Origin: Cyclobacterium salsum
Lineage (GTDB): Bacteria > Bacteroidota > Bacteroidia > Cytophagales > Cyclobacteriaceae
NCBI RefSeq assembly: GCF_010119245.1
Contig: NZ_WNKG01000002.1
Location: 434,001 to 498,000 of the forward strand
DNA length: 64,000 nucleotides
Reading direction: 5' to 3'
Below are positions 1 to 8,017 of this stretch, piece after piece. The notes beneath the pieces are model-generated. The model ran no database searches. It saw only the letters and a list, made by a program, of their open reading frames with translations, and was not told the DNA's origin. The position numbers and the translations under genes were made by a program. The number at the start of each line of letters is the position of its first letter. Position 1 is the first letter of the stretch.

Positions 1-191
1 TGCTGGAATTGACAGGGTCCAAAAGCAAACTGAAATTCCTTCCCTTGCCACAAGATGATCCCATGCAACGGAAGCCAAACATCGATTTGGCCAGGGAAAA
101 ACTAGGATGGGAACCCAAGGTGCATCTCAAAGAAGGCCTGGTAGAAACCATCCGGTATTTTGATCAGATTTTGAGTGAAGGGCATTATTAG
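1..191 (+). CDS. NAD-dependent epimerase/UDP-glucuronate decarboxylase-like, C-terminal end (5' partial)
   Basis: This is the last 60-odd codons of a gene that enters from the left edge; the frame is open back to base 3. The tail ([14 protein letters not shown], then [13 protein letters not shown] and a final helix) matches the C-terminus of short-chain dehydrogenase-type UDP-glucuronate decarboxylases and dTDP-glucose dehydratase-like enzymes. In those families this segment closes the substrate pocket. Known members make UDP-xylose or related nucleotide sugars, which fits the exopolysaccharide genes that follow. The Rossmann domain and the catalytic YxxxK lie outside the window, so the exact substrate cannot be read. 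A strong terminator hairpin follows at 215. Confidence 0.8.
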   Translation, partial: LELTGSKSKLKFLPLPQDDPMQRKPNIDLAREKLGWEPKVHLKEGLVETIRYFDQILSEGHY

Positions 192-214
192 TCAAGCTAT
201 TTATGAGGTTAGGG

Positions 215-249
215 GCATTGTTTTTCTGCAGAAAGGCAATGCTTTTTTT
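215..249 (+). terminator. Rho-independent terminator after the epimerase gene
   Basis: GCATTG (215-220) pairs with CAATGC (237-242). An inner palindrome, TTTCTG/CAGAAA, extends the stem through two T-G wobbles, and seven T follow at 243-249. It separates the epimerase from the response-regulator gene. The remaining AT-rich bases to 491 hold no ORF I can support and presumably carry the promoter of the receiver gene. Confidence 0.8.
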
Positions 250-491
250 ATGCATAGTTTTTTAGTTGAATGAATTTGTTTATTTGCATCGCAATCGACT
301 GTTTCTTTAAACACTGATTTTAGTTTTTTGGATTATAAATTTTGTATTTTATAATAAATCGAAATAAAAATTAATTTATGGACAATAATAATTTGTTTTT
401 ATTTAAAAATAATCATTAAAACCTTTTTTTATTTGTTATGTGATTACTACCTTTATTAAGTAAAAATTCATCACCTATAATACCTGTTGCC

Positions 492-899
492 ATGAAAAGC
501 ACTTATAAAATTTTTGCAATCGATGATGAGCCTTCGGTATTGCTGATCATCAAACATTACTTTAATGAAAAATTTGAAGTCAGTGTTTTTAATAAGCCTG
601 CTGATGCTATTGCCACCATGCATGAAGGAAATTTGCCGGATATTATTATCTGTGATTTGAACATGCCGGAAATAAGCGGGACAGAGTTTGTGGAGTTGAT
701 CCGGTCTAGTGGTTTTTTTGAGGCCATTCCTTTAATCGTTCTTTCTGCCACAGAATCTTCGGAAAAGAAGATCGATATTTTAAACCTGGGAGCGGATGAT
801 TTCATGGTGAAGCCCTTCAACCCAAAAGAATTGGAAGCTCGGATAAATTCTATTTTGAGAAGGACTGGTAAACCAGCATTGGAATCCATTAATGGGTGA
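492..899 (+). CDS. Single-domain response regulator (CheY-like receiver)
   Basis: A 135-residue stand-alone receiver domain. It carries the acidic pair D11-D12, the phosphoacceptor D55 in ICDLNMP, a Ser/Thr position in VLSATES and the conserved Lys in MVKPF, so it should be phosphorylatable. There is no output domain; the last 15 residues are a short tail. Its 3' end overlaps the next gene by 8 bp, which implies translational coupling to the pseudo-receiver/sugar-transferase fusion. An inferred role is to relay phosphorylation state to polysaccharide initiation, perhaps by contacting the degenerate receiver of its neighbour. No cognate kinase is adjacent; the hybrid kinase near 14-18 kb is a candidate only by proximity. 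Confidence 0.9.
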   Translation: MKSTYKIFAIDDEPSVLLIIKHYFNEKFEVSVFNKPADAIATMHEGNLPDIIICDLNMPEISGTEFVELIRSSGFFEAIPLIVLSATESSEKKIDILNLGADDFMVKPFNPKELEARINSILRRTGKPALESING

Positions 900-2091
900 T
901 ACGATACCAAAGATTGCGTTGATATCTGAAAATCAACAGCTAGTGGAGGTAGTTAACCAGGCTCTTACAGAGGTATTTGAGATTGCTACTTACTCCAATG
1001 GTATCATTTTTTACAACCAGCTGTCTCAGGCTAAGTCTGAATTTGCAATGGTTATCAGCGAATCCTCCATGAAGGGGGTTCACGGACTCCCGCTGAAGCA
1101 TACCATGGAAAAGCTGGGTTTTGGCCATATTCCATTTTTTTTAGTGGTAGACCAGGCAAGCCGTGAAGACATTCTTCAAGCCGTAAGGCAGGGTATTTCT
1201 GATTTTATTTTCAAGCCCATTGACAAAAGAAAGTTGTTGACCCGATTGCAATTTCAGATCAGCCATCCGATTCAGAAAATAAAGGAATCGAAAATTACTC
1301 CCCTAAAACAGTATAAAATCCCAAAAATAAAACGGCTATTTGATATCCTGCTTTCCGGTTTGATATTAATAGCGTTGTCCCCTTTGTTTCTAGTAATTGC
1401 CATTTTAATAAAACTGGAATCCCGGGGACCGGTTTTCTATTATTCATACCGGGTTGGCACTGGGTACACCATTTTTAAGTTTTACAAATTCCGCTCAATG
1501 GATCCCGATGCAGATGCCAAGCTCCAACAATTAAAGCACCTGAATCAGTACCAAAAGCCGGAAGATAATAGCTCGCAAGAGGTAAAGGCGGCGGGATCGA
1601 CTGCCGTAAAAGAGCTTTGCGAATTCTGCGAGCAAGCCGGAGGTGGCTGTCTTCAGCCACTGTATGACGATAATAAGATGGTGTGTGAAAAACTCTTGTT
1701 AGCTAAAAAATCTGGTAATCAAGATGCCGCCTTTATTAAGATAAAAGATGATCCCAGAGTCACCCGGATTGGAAAGTTTATTCGGAATACCAGTATAGAC
1801 GAGTTGCCCCAACTTTGGAATGTCCTGAAGGGGGACATGTCTCTGGTTGGAAATCGCCCCCTTCCATTATACGAAGCGGAGAAAATAACTACTGACAAAT
1901 ATGCCCTACGATTTCTGGGTCCAGCTGGCATCACCGGACTCTGGCAAGTAGAGAAAAGAGGAAGAGGGGAGATGTCGGAGGAAGAGCGACTAAGCCTGGA
2001 CAATGATTACGTCAAAAATTTCTCTCTCTGGTTTGACTTGAAAATATTGCTTCGGACCATTCCTGCTCTCTTTCAAAGCGAAAACGTTTGA
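892..2091 (+). CDS. Pseudo-receiver fused to bacterial sugar transferase (polyprenyl-phosphate hexose-1-phosphate transferase)
   Basis: A 399-residue fusion. Residues 1-125 have a receiver fold but lack the acidic pocket (I-S-E at 11-13), and Glu57 replaces the phosphoacceptor Asp; the conserved Lys of FKPID is kept. From about residue 140 it is a monotopic phosphoglycosyltransferase of the WcaJ/ExoY/PglC superfamily: a hydrophobic re-entrant segment (about 152-172), FYKFRSM, GKFIRNTSIDELPQLWNVLKGDMSLVG and a C-terminal catalytic tail. These enzymes load the first sugar phosphate onto undecaprenyl phosphate. Between FYKFRSM and the DDPRVTRIGKF segment sits an insert with four cysteines (C243, C246, C253, C265), possibly a metal site. 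It overlaps the upstream receiver gene by 8 bp and the convergent glycosyltransferase by 19 bp. Confidence 0.9.
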   Translation: MGDTIPKIALISENQQLVEVVNQALTEVFEIATYSNGIIFYNQLSQAKSEFAMVISESSMKGVHGLPLKHTMEKLGFGHIPFFLVVDQASREDILQAVRQGISDFIFKPIDKRKLLTRLQFQISHPIQKIKESKITPLKQYKIPKIKRLFDILLSGLILIALSPLFLVIAILIKLESRGPVFYYSYRVGTGYTIFKFYKFRSMDPDADAKLQQLKHLNQYQKPEDNSSQEVKAAGSTAVKELCEFCEQAGGGCLQPLYDDNKMVCEKLLLAKKSGNQDAAFIKIKDDPRVTRIGKFIRNTSIDELPQLWNVLKGDMSLVGNRPLPLYEAEKITTDKYALRFLGPAGITGLWQVEKRGRGEMSEEERLSLDNDYVKNFSLWFDLKILLRTIPALFQSENV

Positions 2092-3311
2092 TTTAGTAAT
2101 TCCCAAAACAGGGAAACCCGCCCCTCCCAGGTATTTTTAGAGGCTTCCTGATACCTTTGCAGGCCTTTTTGGGGAGTATCCGATTCCAATTCCTCGGTGA
2201 TGGTCCGGCTAAAGGATAGGGCATCTTTTTCAAGACGGATGAGGGGAGAAAAGGATTGAATATCTTCCGAGAATGGTGTGGCCACGATAGGCTTGCCGGA
2301 GGCCAGGTACTCATTGATCTTCAGTGGGTAAATGCTTCTGGTAACCTCGTTGCAAAGAAAGGGTAGGATCAGCACATCGAAATGTGCCAGGTACGAAGGA
2401 AGTTGTTCTATTTTTTTTGGTCCGGTGAAATGCAGATTGGGTAACTTGTCCAAATCCACGTTTGTATGTCCCCAATGGTTTCTCGGTCCTACCAATACCA
2501 TGCTTTTTTCGGGATTGTTCTCGCAAATGCCCTTCAAGAGCTCGTAGTCAATCCGATGGCAAATATTGCCGGTGTATCCAATGATAGGTCTGGGAAGGTT
2601 TTTTAATTCATCCGGTAAAGGGATTTTGTTTTCAAAGGCTGATTTGAATAAATTGAAATCTGCGGCATTTGGAAAATAGGCCACATTTTCTCCAGATAGT
2701 TGTTCCAGATCCTTTTGGAGCAATCTGGAAGTAGCCAGGCTTAGCCGGGCATTTTTTACGGCCTCAATTTCAAGGTAGGAACCATGCTTCCGGAGGTAAG
2801 GCTCCAGGGCTCTTATGTTATCGCGGGATTGGTAAACAAAGGCTTTGGGAGTGAACCTTTTCGGCAAGCTGCTCAGGTAAAGTGGGTTAAAGGAATTAAA
2901 AAAAATAAAATCTGTAATAGTTAATTTTAGGAGCCCCTTTTGAATGCTTTTGCTCAATCGCCGATTATTCCACCCCGCAAGCAGGCGGTATAATTTTCCC
3001 GGAGGCAGCCAATTAATGGGAAGCATCAGGGGAGGGGTCAACGCAAAAAGATTGGTATGGTATTCGGTAAGCGGAGTCAGGCAATTTTTTCCATAAAGCA
3101 AGGCAGGTATTCTCGCTTTGAGATGTGTTTTTTTTCTTTCCCGGATAAAATCAATAAGTGTAAATGGGTAATCCACATAAATGACTACCTGATTTTGGGC
3201 AAAGGTTTTGGCCAGAGACCAGGAAGCCGAGGAAAAGTCTCCATCCCATCGGGACATGCTGGTCATTACAATGGGAAGTTGCTTGAATTCATTAATCGAA
3301 AAATTGCTCAT
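2073..3311 (-). CDS. Glycosyltransferase, GT-B fold (GT1/GT4-like)
   Basis: A 412-residue soluble glycosyltransferase. The N-terminal half is diverged. The C-terminal half has the GT-B nucleotide-sugar domain: RPIIGYTGNI at its start, a VLVGPRN strand, and a donor-site block running from DVLILPF through KINEYLASGKPIVATPF. No signal peptide or membrane span is seen, so it should act at the cytoplasmic face on lipid-linked intermediates. It is transcribed alone and converges with the sugar transferase, the 3' ends overlapping by 19 bp. On the other side it diverges from the GT2 gene at 3402. The sugar specificity cannot be read from the sequence. Confidence 0.87.
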   Translation of the reverse strand: MSNFSINEFKQLPIVMTSMSRWDGDFSSASWSLAKTFAQNQVVIYVDYPFTLIDFIRERKKTHLKARIPALLYGKNCLTPLTEYHTNLFALTPPLMLPINWLPPGKLYRLLAGWNNRRLSKSIQKGLLKLTITDFIFFNSFNPLYLSSLPKRFTPKAFVYQSRDNIRALEPYLRKHGSYLEIEAVKNARLSLATSRLLQKDLEQLSGENVAYFPNAADFNLFKSAFENKIPLPDELKNLPRPIIGYTGNICHRIDYELLKGICENNPEKSMVLVGPRNHWGHTNVDLDKLPNLHFTGPKKIEQLPSYLAHFDVLILPFLCNEVTRSIYPLKINEYLASGKPIVATPFSEDIQSFSPLIRLEKDALSFSRTITEELESDTPQKGLQRYQEASKNTWEGRVSLFWELLNQTFSL

Positions 3312-3401
3312 AAAAAAACCGTTATTTTAGCCTTGCACCTGTCGCATTCTAAGGAGTAAATTGTAAATTTAAAATAAAAATAACCATTAATTTTTGATGC
3401 T

Positions 3402-4640
3402 TTGATCTTGTTTGAAATTATTGTCTGGCTTTGTTGTTTTTATCTTCTGTTCCCCCTTTTTAGCGGTTTGCTGGCGGTCCTCAGGCCAAGGGAAAATCTT
3501 CGGGAGAAGCCTTTTTCAGCTAATTTTGCCTGTATTATCACCGTTTACAAAGAAAAAGATATTGCCTGGCCATTGGTAAGGGCTTTACTGAAACAGGATT
3601 ATCCCCATTATCAGGTATACCTGGTGGCGGACGGGATCGAGGAAACGTTAGAAAACCAGGTTCAGGATGAAAAACTTACCCTATTTCAGCCGAAGCCTTT
3701 TTTAAATAGTAAAGTGGCTTCCATCGCCCTTGTTTTGGAAAAAATGAAAAAGACGCACAGCCATGTGGTCATATTCGATCCGGATAATCTGGTGCCTACC
3801 CATTTTCTGGGAGTGCTCAATCGCTATCATGCTGCGGGGTTTCAGGCAGTACAAGGGAAGCGGATCGCAAAAAACACCTCGGGTACCTACGCTGCCCTGG
3901 ATGCATTGGGCGAGTATTACTATGATTTTGCGGTTCGGAATGTTCCCTACCGTTTGGGCTCCTCCTCCACGATTGCCGGTTCAGGGATGTCATTGGAGAG
4001 AGAAATCTACCAGCAAAACATTTCCCTTGAAATGCAGGTGTTAAAGGAAAAGGGGTTGGTCGTGGCGGAGGACAAATCCCTGCAGGTGCAGCTAGTGGGA
4101 AGTGGCATCCGAATAGGGTATGCAGCGGCAGCAATCGTTTTTGATGAAAAGATTACGGCTGCTACTCAAGTCGGTAGGCAAAGGAGCCGGTGGCTAAACA
4201 GTTATTTTGGCCAGATTCCAACTTCATTCCGGCTTCTTTTGAAAGGGTTGGGTTCCGGGGATTGGAATCGTATCTACTTTGCGGTAATGGTCTCCATGCC
4301 CCCCATGGTCATATTGGTAGGAGTAAGTTTGCTGCTCCTTGTTGCATCATTGTGGATGAAGGTAAGTTACTTTTTTCTTTTGGCGGGTTGTTTGATTTTG
4401 TTTGCGTTGGGTTTTCTGACCCTATTGGCATGGAACCATACACCTATGGAAGTTATTAAAGCCATCCCAAAAATACCTCTTTTCGTTTGGGGCCAACTGT
4501 CCGGCATGCTGAAAATACGGAAAGCCAGCAAAGATTTTATGGCTACCAGTCATCAGGAAATCACCGAAATGGAGCCGCTTTGGGAAAAACGGCAGCATGA
4601 ATTCAGCCATCTGCAGGCATGGTGGAAGGAATTGCGATAA
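3402..4640 (+). CDS. Membrane-embedded family 2 glycosyltransferase
   Basis: A 412-residue GT2. It has an N-terminal membrane helix (1-25), a cytoplasmic GT-A domain with VYLVADG, the acidic DPDN metal-binding motif and a GRQRSRW motif equivalent to Q-x-x-R-W of processive synthases, then hydrophobic helices (about 300-350 and near 370). This layout fits hyaluronan/cellulose-synthase-like or poly-GlcNAc-type transferases that couple synthesis to translocation. The start is read as TTG at 3402: the nearby ATG at 3397 is out of frame and stops after two codons. The gene converges on the flippase of the minus-strand operon with an 8-bp gap. Confidence 0.87.
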   Translation: MILFEIIVWLCCFYLLFPLFSGLLAVLRPRENLREKPFSANFACIITVYKEKDIAWPLVRALLKQDYPHYQVYLVADGIEETLENQVQDEKLTLFQPKPFLNSKVASIALVLEKMKKTHSHVVIFDPDNLVPTHFLGVLNRYHAAGFQAVQGKRIAKNTSGTYAALDALGEYYYDFAVRNVPYRLGSSSTIAGSGMSLEREIYQQNISLEMQVLKEKGLVVAEDKSLQVQLVGSGIRIGYAAAAIVFDEKITAATQVGRQRSRWLNSYFGQIPTSFRLLLKGLGSGDWNRIYFAVMVSMPPMVILVGVSLLLLVASLWMKVSYFFLLAGCLILFALGFLTLLAWNHTPMEVIKAIPKIPLFVWGQLSGMLKIRKASKDFMATSHQEITEMEPLWEKRQHEFSHLQAWWKELR

Positions 4641-4648
4641 CGATCAAT

Positions 4649-5980
4649 TTATGGTTTTTGGAATTTTTCCATGAGGGAGGTCACTAATGTTGGGTAGGCC
4701 CGTGCCGCCTGTACCCAGCAATGGGTAAATCGCATTTTAATGTATCTATTGAGGACCAGGTGTTTGATTAAAGCGGTACAAAAAACCGCCAGAACCAACC
4801 CGTAAGCAGCTCCCAGTAAGCCTACCCAGTGAATGAAAAACCAACTCAATCCCGCGCCATAAATCAAGGTACCAAAAACCATTAGCATATTGATAAAGGG
4901 CTTGCCTATGGCATCTAAAAAGACACCAGACTGCCTGTCAAAAGGCTTGATCAGTGCCAGAAAAGCCATGATTCGTAAAAAAGGAACCGCATCCAGGTAG
5001 TTTTCTCCTGCGATAAATAAAATGATGTAATGCGCAAATACCAGACAAAATAACCAAAAGGGGAATGTCAGGCTAAGCATCATTCCGGTGGTCTTTTCAT
5101 AAAGGTGGCCAAGCTCCTTTGTTTTCCCAGTGTCGTGGGCTTCTGCTGCCTTTGGGTAGCTAATGGAGGCAATGGAATTAACGGGAATCTCCACCATGTT
5201 CAATACCCTTCCGGCCGTATTGGCCATGGCTACCTGCACCGGCGAGAGCAGGGCTCCGAGTAGAAATTTATCCAGTCCATTCGTAAGCATGGACACCAGA
5301 TTGGTTCCGAATACGAATTTCCCAAAGTGAAATATTTTTGCCAGCCAGTATTTTTTTACCCGCCATTGAAAACCGAAATAGTGCCGGACCTGATAGGCGG
5401 ACATCAGGGTGGCTATCAAAAAAGCGGCATTATGGTACCAGGCAAGATGAACCAGGGATAGTTTATAGTCACTCAGGTACCCGATCAAAATTACCAGAAA
5501 GAAGGGTAAACTTTTACTGATTCCTGCCAGGAAATAGGCCTTGAAATCGTAACTGGCCTGCATCAAAACCAGGTTATGGGTATGGAGTACCAGCACGGGG
5601 AGCACCCAGGCATAAATCGTTAATATCGTCGCTAGTTTCGGAGCATTGAATAGATCAGCGATTGGATGAGCGGCCAGGACAAGTAGTGCGAGAATCAGGA
5701 AACTAAGCAAGGTATTGAGCAAAAGTGCGGCCGATTGGATTTTTCGTTTTACAGCCGGGTTCTTCCCTACAATGAATTTGATCATTCCGTTTTGGATAAA
5801 GCCGTTCCTGGCCATGTCCAAAATGGAAGTAATGGTGATGAGCAGTACCCAAACGCCAAAATCCGCTGGGGAGAAAATACGAACCAGAAACATGAATCCA
5901 ACAAACCCCAGCAAAAAATCCACCCCTCGGTGCATCATGGTAAAAAAGCCGCTTTTTAGCCAATATTTTTTATCGCTCAT
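4649..5980 (-). CDS. Polysaccharide flippase (Wzx/MATE-like oligosaccharide transporter)
   Basis: A 443-residue, almost wholly hydrophobic protein with about 12 membrane helices. Its N-terminus (KSGFFTMMHRGVDFLLGF followed by FSPADFGVW) is typical of the polysaccharide biosynthesis/Wzx superfamily, which flips undecaprenyl-linked repeat units across the inner membrane. It is the last gene of the minus-strand operon that begins near 12345 and overlaps its upstream neighbour by 4 bp (ATGA arrangement). Together with the Wzy-like, Wzz-like and TolC-like proteins upstream it makes a Wzx/Wzy-dependent assembly line. Confidence 0.9.
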   Translation of the reverse strand: MSDKKYWLKSGFFTMMHRGVDFLLGFVGFMFLVRIFSPADFGVWVLLITITSILDMARNGFIQNGMIKFIVGKNPAVKRKIQSAALLLNTLLSFLILALLVLAAHPIADLFNAPKLATILTIYAWVLPVLVLHTHNLVLMQASYDFKAYFLAGISKSLPFFLVILIGYLSDYKLSLVHLAWYHNAAFLIATLMSAYQVRHYFGFQWRVKKYWLAKIFHFGKFVFGTNLVSMLTNGLDKFLLGALLSPVQVAMANTAGRVLNMVEIPVNSIASISYPKAAEAHDTGKTKELGHLYEKTTGMMLSLTFPFWLFCLVFAHYIILFIAGENYLDAVPFLRIMAFLALIKPFDRQSGVFLDAIGKPFINMLMVFGTLIYGAGLSWFFIHWVGLLGAAYGLVLAVFCTALIKHLVLNRYIKMRFTHCWVQAARAYPTLVTSLMEKFQKP

Positions 5981-7110
5981 GTCCGCTGGAGTATTTCCTG
6001 GTAGTTGGCCAATGTGGTGGCGGCACCCTTTTTATAATCAAACAGGGGAGGTCTTTCATTTCCTTTTTCTATTAATTTCTGCCGGATGTCTTCATTTTTC
6101 AGAAGTTGTTCAATGCCCTGTTGGATACTCTCCGGATCAAAAGGGTCAACCAGCAGGGCGGCATTTCCTGCGACTTCGGGCATGGAAGAGGTATTGGAAG
6201 TGATTACCGGACAGCCGCAGGCCATGGCTTCCAGGATCGGTAACCCAAAACTTTCACGAAGAGAGGGATAAAGGAACAGCACGGCTTGGCTATAAATGGC
6301 TGGGAGGTCTTCATTGGGAATGTAACCGGTCAGGTGGATTTTAGAAAGTAGCTGAGGAGCTCCGATATCGGAAAGCATGGATCGAAGCACTTCCTCTCCA
6401 ATATCAGGCATGACCAAGTCGGGAAAAGACTCGGCTGACGAATTCAAAAGTGCCAGACTTTTCAATACTCCTTTTAGGTTCTTTTTTGGATCGGTATTTC
6501 CTAAAAAAAGCATGAAGGTTTTCGGTAGCTCATATGTTTCCCGAACCTCCTGCTGCTTGGAAAGACTTTGGGGCTTAAAGTGGCTGGCAACACCGTTATA
6601 GACAACAGCTACCGCCGAGGAATCCAATCCGAAATGCTGGATAATTCTACCCTGTTCGTACGCCGATACCGTAAAAATCCCGGCCGCTTTTTTCACCACA
6701 GCCGGCACATTCCACCGACGGTAAATGTTCCCCATTCGTTGGTACCAGCTACCCTCTTTCAGGTTTATTTTTTCCAGGTAGATGATATCATGAAGGGTTA
6801 TGACGAGTTTCGTTTGGCAAAATACGGGAGCCGTATTACTGGTGCAATGCAGTAGATCAAGTTCGTATTTTTTTACTGCCCGGGCCAAATGATATTGTTC
6901 CCAAATGGGGTAGGGAGAAGCGGGGAGGGGGATAATGGTGAAATTATCAGTTGGCTGAATTGGAGATGAATCTTCCGTTTCATTTACAAAGATGAAATAC
7001 TGGTTTTCGGTATCTATTTCCTGCAAATTGCGAATCAGTGCAACGGCCACCATATCCATGCCGTGTCTTTTTTTACGAAAAATTCGTTGTGCCTCAATGC
7101 CTATCCTCAT
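5977..7110 (-). CDS. Glycosyltransferase family 1/4 (GT-B)
   Basis: A 377-residue GT4-like transferase. The N-terminus begins MRIGIEAQRIFRKKRHGM, typical of mannosyl/rhamnosyl transferases with a glycine-rich acceptor loop. The C-terminal domain shows FLGNTDPKKNL and the donor-binding block FLYPSLRESFGLPILEAMACG, with the E-x7-E acid pair, then SSMPEVAGNAALLVDP. It is cytoplasmic with no membrane span. It overlaps the GT2 gene upstream by 17 bp and the flippase downstream by 4 bp, so it is a translationally coupled member of the exopolysaccharide operon. Confidence 0.92.
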   Translation of the reverse strand: MRIGIEAQRIFRKKRHGMDMVAVALIRNLQEIDTENQYFIFVNETEDSSPIQPTDNFTIIPLPASPYPIWEQYHLARAVKKYELDLLHCTSNTAPVFCQTKLVITLHDIIYLEKINLKEGSWYQRMGNIYRRWNVPAVVKKAAGIFTVSAYEQGRIIQHFGLDSSAVAVVYNGVASHFKPQSLSKQQEVRETYELPKTFMLFLGNTDPKKNLKGVLKSLALLNSSAESFPDLVMPDIGEEVLRSMLSDIGAPQLLSKIHLTGYIPNEDLPAIYSQAVLFLYPSLRESFGLPILEAMACGCPVITSNTSSMPEVAGNAALLVDPFDPESIQQGIEQLLKNEDIRQKLIEKGNERPPLFDYKKGAATTLANYQEILQRT

Positions 7111-8017
7111 GCTGAATTAAATTTAGGTTTTCATTAATATTTTGCATCAATAAGCCCTCTGCAAAGCCCTTGACATACGTTTTAGCATGGGCCCATTCCG
7201 ACTGTACCAGATACATAAAAAGATTTTTGGGCAAGGCGATGGCCAGGTAATAAAGACCAGTAAAAAAGAATAAAGGCCAGGTTACATTTCTGCGTAAAAA
7301 AAGCCAACGATTTCGGCTCATGTAGTAGGTTTTCAACAAGGAGTTTTTTCCCACACTCATGGACTCTTTGTGTAAAATGTATGTCTGTGGCTCGTACCAG
7401 AGGGTATAGCCCCCATCCTTGATTCGCTCGCAATAATCCATTTCTTCGTAATACAGAAAGTACAATTCGGCCATCATACCGATCTTCCGCACCACCGATT
7501 TGGGAATAAACATGGCGGCTCCATGAGCCAACTGGGTGATTTCCGCTTTTTGATATTGTCCCCGATCTTTTTCCTGATACCCTTTTCCTTTGCCTCTGCC
7601 CGTAATCGGATTGATGGCTGAAAATCCGGCAAATTGAATGGTGTCGGGTTCGTCGTAGTACAGGATTTTTGGACAAACCAGTCCGATAGTTGGGTCTGAA
7701 AGGGTGCGCTCAAGCAGTACATCCAGAATGTTTTCGGCGACCTCGGTATCGTTATTGACAAGGAAAAAATAATCGCCATTTGCCGCCTCCATTCCCCGGT
7801 TGTTGCCCCCCGCAAACCCTTCGTTTACCGGGTTTCGGACTAGGATGGTGTTTGGGTACCGATCGAGAATCGCTGTCGGGTCTTCCTTTGAGGCATTGTC
7901 AACAACAATGATTTCTAGCCGGGGATAGGTAACCTTCTGAAACGAGGCCAGAAAATCAAGGGTATGTGTCAAACCATTATAATTAATGGTAATGACAGAG
8001 ATCAGCGGTTTATCCAT
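7094..8017 (-). CDS. Glycosyltransferase family 2 (rhamnosyltransferase-like)
   Basis: A 307-residue GT-A enzyme. It starts with VITINYNGLTHTLDFL and contains NPVNEGFAGGNNRGM and FFLVNNDTEV, where the NND motif stands at the metal-binding DxD position. These are signatures of WbbL-like rhamnosyl- and related GT2 transferases. A hydrophobic stretch near residues 240-270 may be membrane-associated. The gene overlaps the polymerase gene upstream by 8 bp and the GT1 gene downstream by 17 bp. The donor sugar is not determinable from sequence alone. Confidence 0.9.
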   Translation of the reverse strand: MDKPLISVITINYNGLTHTLDFLASFQKVTYPRLEIIVVDNASKEDPTAILDRYPNTILVRNPVNEGFAGGNNRGMEAANGDYFFLVNNDTEVAENILDVLLERTLSDPTIGLVCPKILYYDEPDTIQFAGFSAINPITGRGKGKGYQEKDRGQYQKAEITQLAHGAAMFIPKSVVRKIGMMAELYFLYYEEMDYCERIKDGGYTLWYEPQTYILHKESMSVGKNSLLKTYYMSRNRWLFLRRNVTWPLFFFTGLYYLAIALPKNLFMYLVQSEWAHAKTYVKGFAEGLLMQNINENLNLIQHEDRH

